Shown here: positions 59,066 through 64,000 of the stretch, piece after piece
How the letters are laid out: each line of letters opens with the position of its first letter
Numbering within the stretch: the first letter of the stretch is position 1
From: Lytechinus variegatus
Lineage: Eukaryota; Echinodermata; Echinoidea; Temnopleuroida; Toxopneustidae
Direction of reading: 5' to 3'
DNA length: 64,000 nt
Assembly: GCF_018143015.1 (NCBI RefSeq)
Contig: NC_054751.1
Coordinates: forward strand, 17,655,292 to 17,719,291
Program-made: the position numbers and the translations under genes
Notes under the pieces: generated by a model
Database searches by the model: none
What the model saw: the letters and a program-made list of their open reading frames with translations, nothing else
What the model was told of the DNA's origin: nothing

Positions 59066-60559
59066 TCAGAATTCCTGATACAAGCGGAGCTGACAGGGTA
59101 TGACTTATCAAGTTGCTGAAATAAAAGCTGAATGTAATGCAAGATAACAGTTTTCGATTAGCTAGCCTCAGGCGAGTCGAAAGAATAGTTCGAGTTATTA
59201 AGTCGATGAACAGGTTTCACTGAAATCAGTTACAGTAAGTCATTCGATTTTCTCTTCGTCGGGAATTCGAACAGAAATGGCAGGGTAGTAGATATATCAT
59301 CAACAACAAGAATCATGGCAAGAATCATTTATGAACACGAACCTTCCAGAAGTCCCATGTCACGACTAAAACGAGTTTTAATGGAATCCGTCGTGAAAAA
59401 ACAAATCAATTTCTTCCTGAATATTAAATTTTTGGTCGGTGGACGGTGGTTCGGCAAGAGATGAATATGCCTGACCAACCTAAGAAAGATCCAAACATAT
59501 TCTGGATATCACATAATGCTTGAATGCACGATGGTGAAAAACTTCTTCTTTAAGTTCATGAAAATCTCCGTCTCACATAGGACCAATCAGCATAAGACAC
59601 GCTCACTTAATTCAAAATCTGTTTTCTCAGACCGGACAATTTCAGCAGGGTTATTGTTGTCACCTAGTTTTGGCACCCGACGATGAAATTATCGTCTCTC
59701 CAAGAGGAAAATTAGCATCAGATTCGACGAAAGTGGTTGTGTTATTACAACCGCTCCACTCAGCCAATAATGTTTTTAGTGATCTTTATCTCGGTTTCTT
59801 TAAGACATGACGTCGTATTGAGGACGTGAGGGCAAGTGCTGTTTAATATTATTGGAAGGAACAAGCAGGAGAGTGTTGTCAAGAGTCAGCTCTCGATTCC
59901 TGAGAAACCAATTACCGCATTCAGAACTAATTGAACACAATATCAACAGTGTAGAGTACGATAAAAAAGAAACATTTTGTTCATTAATAATAGCTTCGGG
60001 GATTCGGAAACAATACCATCATCTACGTACGTAGTTTGTTATGGTTCGTTCAGCTTGTTAAGGAAGGCATGATAATTATAAGAGCAAATAGAAATACCCC
60101 GGCGCTGACTATTATTGATCATTTTTTTGGTAGGCCCTCGATATATTTGCCTAATATTATGACGTATCGGAAGGAACCATTGGGAATTTGATATAATTGA
60201 TGAGAAGAATTCGGAAAACGCGTGGGGTCAAACATGGGGCTGAATTCAAATTAGTGTAGTTTAATGTATTTTACTCGGCACAAAAATAATTCAATTTAAC
60301 GAGATATATAATTATGTTATACTAAATCTTCCTGTTTTTAAGTCAATTTGCACCAAATATATTTCATCGCACTTATTGTTTTATGTAGTGACACATGCTT
60401 CTTTTTCATGACTTCTCAAAGTGATTGCCCCATTTTAAGGTCTGCATAATTATAAAAAAAAATCCTGTCCGTGCTTACGTTCGAATTAATGGATTGATGA
60501 GATATGTCTGCTCTCCATGAAGTCCTTGTCTCCTTTTCTAGTCTAAAGATAAAAAAAAA
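59066..60559. other. Upstream region of the D2-like receptor
   Basis: About 1.5 kb of unique AT-rich DNA with no supportable gene. Promoter elements cannot be assigned by eye. Confidence 0.4.
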
Positions 60560-62010
60560 AATCAGCTCGCGCTTCGCGTTAGCATCATTTTGTTAGTGAA
60601 ATACGTAATGGTCTTAGTAGATTCCTAAAAACAAGCCTTACAATGCCCCTCTTCATACCTGAATTTTCCTATATTTTCAGCTCGCGCTAGTGAGATGCGT
60701 ATGATAATCATGATTACTATGACTTCTTCATGTGCTTGGATGTGATTCTAACAAAATAAGCAATCGCCCCGGGGGGGGGGGGCCACTTCCATTCACGAGT
60801 GGATACCATGCGCGACCATGGGGTCTCGAAAAGCACCCTAAACACGTAATTTCCATATTCTGAAAATGCACCCCTTAACAAGTATTGGCGTGTGAAACCC
60901 TACCCTTAACAAGTATTGGAAACAAAACGATACTCTTGGCAAATATTCCCTGAAATGAACCCCTAAACAAGTACAGGAATGTTTTATTGTTACGGGTCCT
61001 TCGGTCGTCGGCTTTACCTTATTTGGTTTTGTACGACCCCAGCTTCTACACCTCGCGCAAATCGGACTCTAAACACGAAGTGTTGGAGCAAAAAGGACAT
61101 CCTTTATAATACATTTTAATTTTGTTTTATCATCCCCACAAAGTCGACCCTAAACACGTAATTTTCCTAGTGAAATAGATACCCTTTTTTTCATTATTTT
61201 AGTGTTTTTGACACCCTTATCACGTTACGTACGTAACGTGCCCTATCGTGAAAAATACATCCTTTTTACGTGTTTTTTTGGTCGCGCATGGTATCCACTC
61301 GTCAATGTAAGTGGCCCCCCCCCCGGGGCAATCGCTTGGCACTCGCATTTTATGACTGTGATGAGATGTGTATACTCCTAATGGATTCCACCAAAAAGAA
61401 TGGTCCTTAAAATGTCCCTGTTTGGGGTCAATATATACAAAATTTTCAACTCGCGCTTCGCGCTCGCATCATTTTGTTAGCATGGTTAGTGAAATACATA
61501 TGGTCTTCGTAAATTTCTACAAACAAGCCGTTAAATGTTTCTCTTCAGGTCTGAATTTCCTAAATTTTCAGCTCGCGCTTACATTATTTGATTAGTGAGA
61601 TGCGTATTTCAATCTTGATTAATGACTACAAAAAGTGTTGCATGTTTTCTAACAAAATCAGCAACCGCTTGGCACTCAAATTAGATGAGTATGGTATAAT
61701 TCGCTTATTTGATTCCTGAAAATAGTCCTTAACCTGTTTCTGTTTGGGGTCAATAAATAAAAAAATTTCAGCTCACGCTTCGCGTTCGCATTGTTTGTTT
61801 AAAGAGACAGATACGTATTTTTATTTTTGTTTAATTATTATTATGTCCCTTTTTAGGTCTGAATATAAAAAATTAATCAGTGAGATACATTACATATCCG
61901 TTTAATGGCACGAACAGTCATTAAAATTTCTCTATGAGGTCAATATAGGCCCATGCCTCGGTGAGCGCGCTTTGCGCGCTCACCGAGTGACTCAAGATTT
62001 TTGCTGGTGC
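60560..62010. repeat. Dispersed repeat with CAGCTCGCGCTTCGCG motifs
   Basis: TTTTCAGCTCGCGCT(TCGCG) or variants recur near 60563, 60677, 61446, 61568 and 61768, each followed by GTTAGTGAAATAC or TTAGTGAGATGCG and spaced by segments with CAAGCCTT, GGTCTGAAT and GGGGTCAATAT. It ends in a TGAGCGCGCTTTGCGCGCTCA hairpin near 61963-61984. A separate MITE is inserted at 60768-61327. Confidence 0.6.
60768..61327. mobile_element. hAT-like MITE, 560 bp, 8-bp TSD, long TIRs
   Basis: Both ends start CCCGGGG plus a G run, GCCACTT, then GAGTGGATACCATGCGCGAC in inverted orientation (about 55 bp TIR). GCAATCGC flanks both ends (60760-60767 and 61328-61335). The interior repeats CCTAAACACG, CTTAACAAGTATTGG and related phrases. 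Non-coding. Confidence 0.88.
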
Positions 62011-62396
62011 CCCCCATGCCGTGACCCACGGTACGCTACTGGCTACCACTGTGTCATTTTTAAGCACTCTGTTTAAGTTTCATTGGTAAAATATGCAACC
62101 CCTCCCTGCGTATTAACGGATCGAATTTCAACTTGAATTTCCATACTCCAGCTTTTGTACTAAGAACCTGAATTTTCAAGAATTGATTAATGTTATTGCG
62201 GCACACGTTCACTTCGCCTGCATGTAGTTGTTACCCCGATTTCATTTGAATTATAAATTAAGGAATTACATGTAGGGTCCATGTGACACTCACGAGCCGC
62301 ATTTTAAACCAAACAAGAATTAGAAAAATATCAGTACATGCATGAAATTATTCATGCAGCATTATACACAGAAATTTTGGCGCCAATTTTATGCCA
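62011..62396. other. Intergenic, nothing recognised
   Basis: No exon or repeat beyond the ATT run that ends the LINE at 62397. Confidence 0.4.
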
Positions 62397-62975
62397 TAAT
62401 AATAATAATAATAATAACATTTGTAATGCGCCGGTATCCATCATAAAAAGATGCTCATGGCGCAATAAAGAAAAGGAAAAAGAAAAAAGAAAGGAAGGAA
62501 GAAAGAAAAACCTACTAAAAAGAGGGGTAGAAAAACAATTACCTAAAAGCTTGCGTGAATAACCAAGTTTTAAGAGAGCTTTTGAAAGTGGTGAGACAAG
62601 AAATATTGCGGATTTCTATTGGCAGTTTATTCCATAGGAAAGGCCCAGCATGTTGAAATGATCGATCCCCCCATGAATTATGAGATTGTGGTACAGCGAG
62701 TAAGAATGAACTAGAAGACCTAAGGTTGCGAGAGGGATTGTATGGAGTAATCAAGGAAGAGTTGTATTGAGGTGCAGTTCTGTGAATGGAATGGAAAACA
62801 AGTAGGATTTTGAATTGAATGCGCTGTACAACAGGTAACCAGTGAAGAGATTTTAGAATGGGTGTTATGTGGTTCCTCTTGGGGGACATGGTGACGATAC
62901 GGGCAGCATTATGTTGGAGTTTCCTAAGGCGATCTAATTGAGATTGTGAAACATTATATACTAAAGCGTATTATA
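62397..62975 (-). mobile_element. 5'-truncated LINE, reverse transcriptase C-terminal end
   Basis: The minus strand encodes about 140 residues typical of the C-terminus of CR1/L2-group LINE polymerases: SQSQLDRLRKLQHNAARIV, then ITPILKSLHWLPVVQRIQFK, LITPYNPSRNLRSSS, LWNKLPIEIRN and TFKSSLKTWLF. The reverse transcriptase catalytic core and endonuclease are absent because the copy is 5'-truncated, as usual for LINEs. After the stop (near 62539) the 3' UTR ends with GGCGCATTACAAATG and an ATT repeat. Confidence 0.88.
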
Positions 62976-64000
62976 TTCATAATATGAGAATATTCCGAAA
63001 ATGAGTTATGTCGCGCACAGCTCGGCGCATTAGGCCACCGCATACCGGTCTGCCACCCGATTTTGGAATAAAACGCAGTAGAATTTAATGCTTATAACAT
63101 GGAATATCTTAATATGTAATGTCTAATGATCTAAATCATCGTATGAATACCTATTTCAAATCTGTGACAATGCTATCATAAATTATATATATAATTTTAA
63201 AAGTATTTGTTACACACCACTTTACATCCGACCGGTGACCCGTTTTGGTGTTTGAGATCCCCAAACCCTTTTCCCTTTTGTAACACATGGGAATGAATTT
63301 TCTGAACTAATTGAAAAAAAAAATCATAAAATAATAACTCTTGCATTAATACGCTTGTCAGGGGTCGAGGAGCCGGGGAAGGGGGGGGGGGGGGGAAGGG
63401 GGTTCTGTAACCATGTACAGAAACGTGAAAATGATCAAACTAATATTTCATGCAATTTCACCCCCCCCCCACATCCAATATGAAATCGCTCAGCAGCTCC
63501 TTCTTGGTAAAGATAAGTTCAACAAAATCAGATTTCATTGATTGGGAATCTAATTTGGCGCTAAAAACAGGTCATCCATCAGTATAAAGAATAGTTAACT
63601 AACAAACAGTTCCATGGGGTTCCATGAATATGACCAAACACTCAAGAAACTGTTTCATGATTGTCACATCACTGACAAGCACTGTAGTCAGTATTCCAGT
63701 TAACAGTCAGTTACAAGCGCTTCTCAGCTTCTCAGACAATCAAACAGCCGTTTTTTTCACTGAAGGGGAAAAAATCAGGGAGCAAAAAGTACAGACAGTG
63801 ATAATGAAACGGGGCCCTCAATTGCCTTATTACAATCACTATCGTCCAAGGCACAGATATATTTTTTTGCAAACGACTCTTTGACGGCTAAAGACTATTT
63901 TATATGTGCGACAAGAAATTGGACTTTTTTTTCAAATTAAATCATTTGACGCATTCAGTGATTACACTGAAAAAAGGTGTCAATGACGTCAAACTGGGTA
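62976..64000. other. Intergenic to window end
   Basis: Poly-G run near 63379-63395 and poly-C near 63462. The last 40 bases begin ACACTGAAAAAAGGTGTCAA, which may be the start of another CACTGTAAAA-type MITE cut by the window edge. No gene supported. Confidence 0.4.

Overview
The window looks like nuclear DNA of an echinoderm, most probably a sea urchin. It is AT-rich, genes are split by short exons and long introns, and it is packed with small non-autonomous DNA transposons. Several of these, and the tRNA-derived SINE near 57.2 kb, look from memory like families common in sea urchin genomes. Genus and species cannot be fixed from sequence alone. I see no bacterial genes, CRISPR array, rRNA or convincing intact tRNA gene.

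Four host genes and one broken gene copy are supported. SPATA24 (minus strand, 5 exons, 9636-23513) encodes a 193-residue coiled-coil protein. CIAO1 (plus strand, 6 exons, 23764-29682) encodes a 340-residue seven-bladed WD40 protein that is a core part of the cytosolic iron-sulfur targeting complex. Their start codons face away from each other across only 250 bp, so they probably share a bidirectional promoter. Two intronless class A amine-type receptors lie on the minus strand at 49632-50768 and 58004-59065. The second carries the binding-pocket residues of a D2-type dopamine receptor. The first has the amine aspartate but a changed pocket. A nearly identical tandem duplication of about 6 kb (38521-44493 and 44496-50453) has left a 5'-truncated copy of the first receptor at 43672-44493.

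The rest is mostly repeats. 1-9 kb: gene-poor AT-rich DNA with several terminal-inverted-repeat (TIR) elements, then a 129-bp repeat array made from the 3' end of SPATA24. 9.8-23.4 kb: SPATA24 introns holding a 3.46-kb palindrome, a 1.7-kb hAT-like element with a perfect 8-bp target-site duplication (TSD), a TTAA-flanked foldback, a TIR element at 19.5 kb and a composite element at 21-23 kb. 23.9-29.4 kb: CIAO1 introns with four more elements or remnants. 30-38.5 kb: gene-free, with a TIR element full of about 157-bp repeats and several small elements. 38.5-50.5 kb: the tandem duplication. 50.8-64 kb: receptor flanks, more foldbacks, a tRNA-derived SINE, and a 5'-truncated LINE.

Nine elements here show TIRs with 8-bp direct repeats at the insertion site, the hAT-type signature, yet none carries a recognisable transposase, so they must have been moved in trans. 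Two of them (21003-22976 and 26549-26992) share ends and both contain a tRNA-like RNA polymerase III promoter inside, which is the most unusual mobile structure seen. No retrovirus-like or other virus-derived element was recognised.
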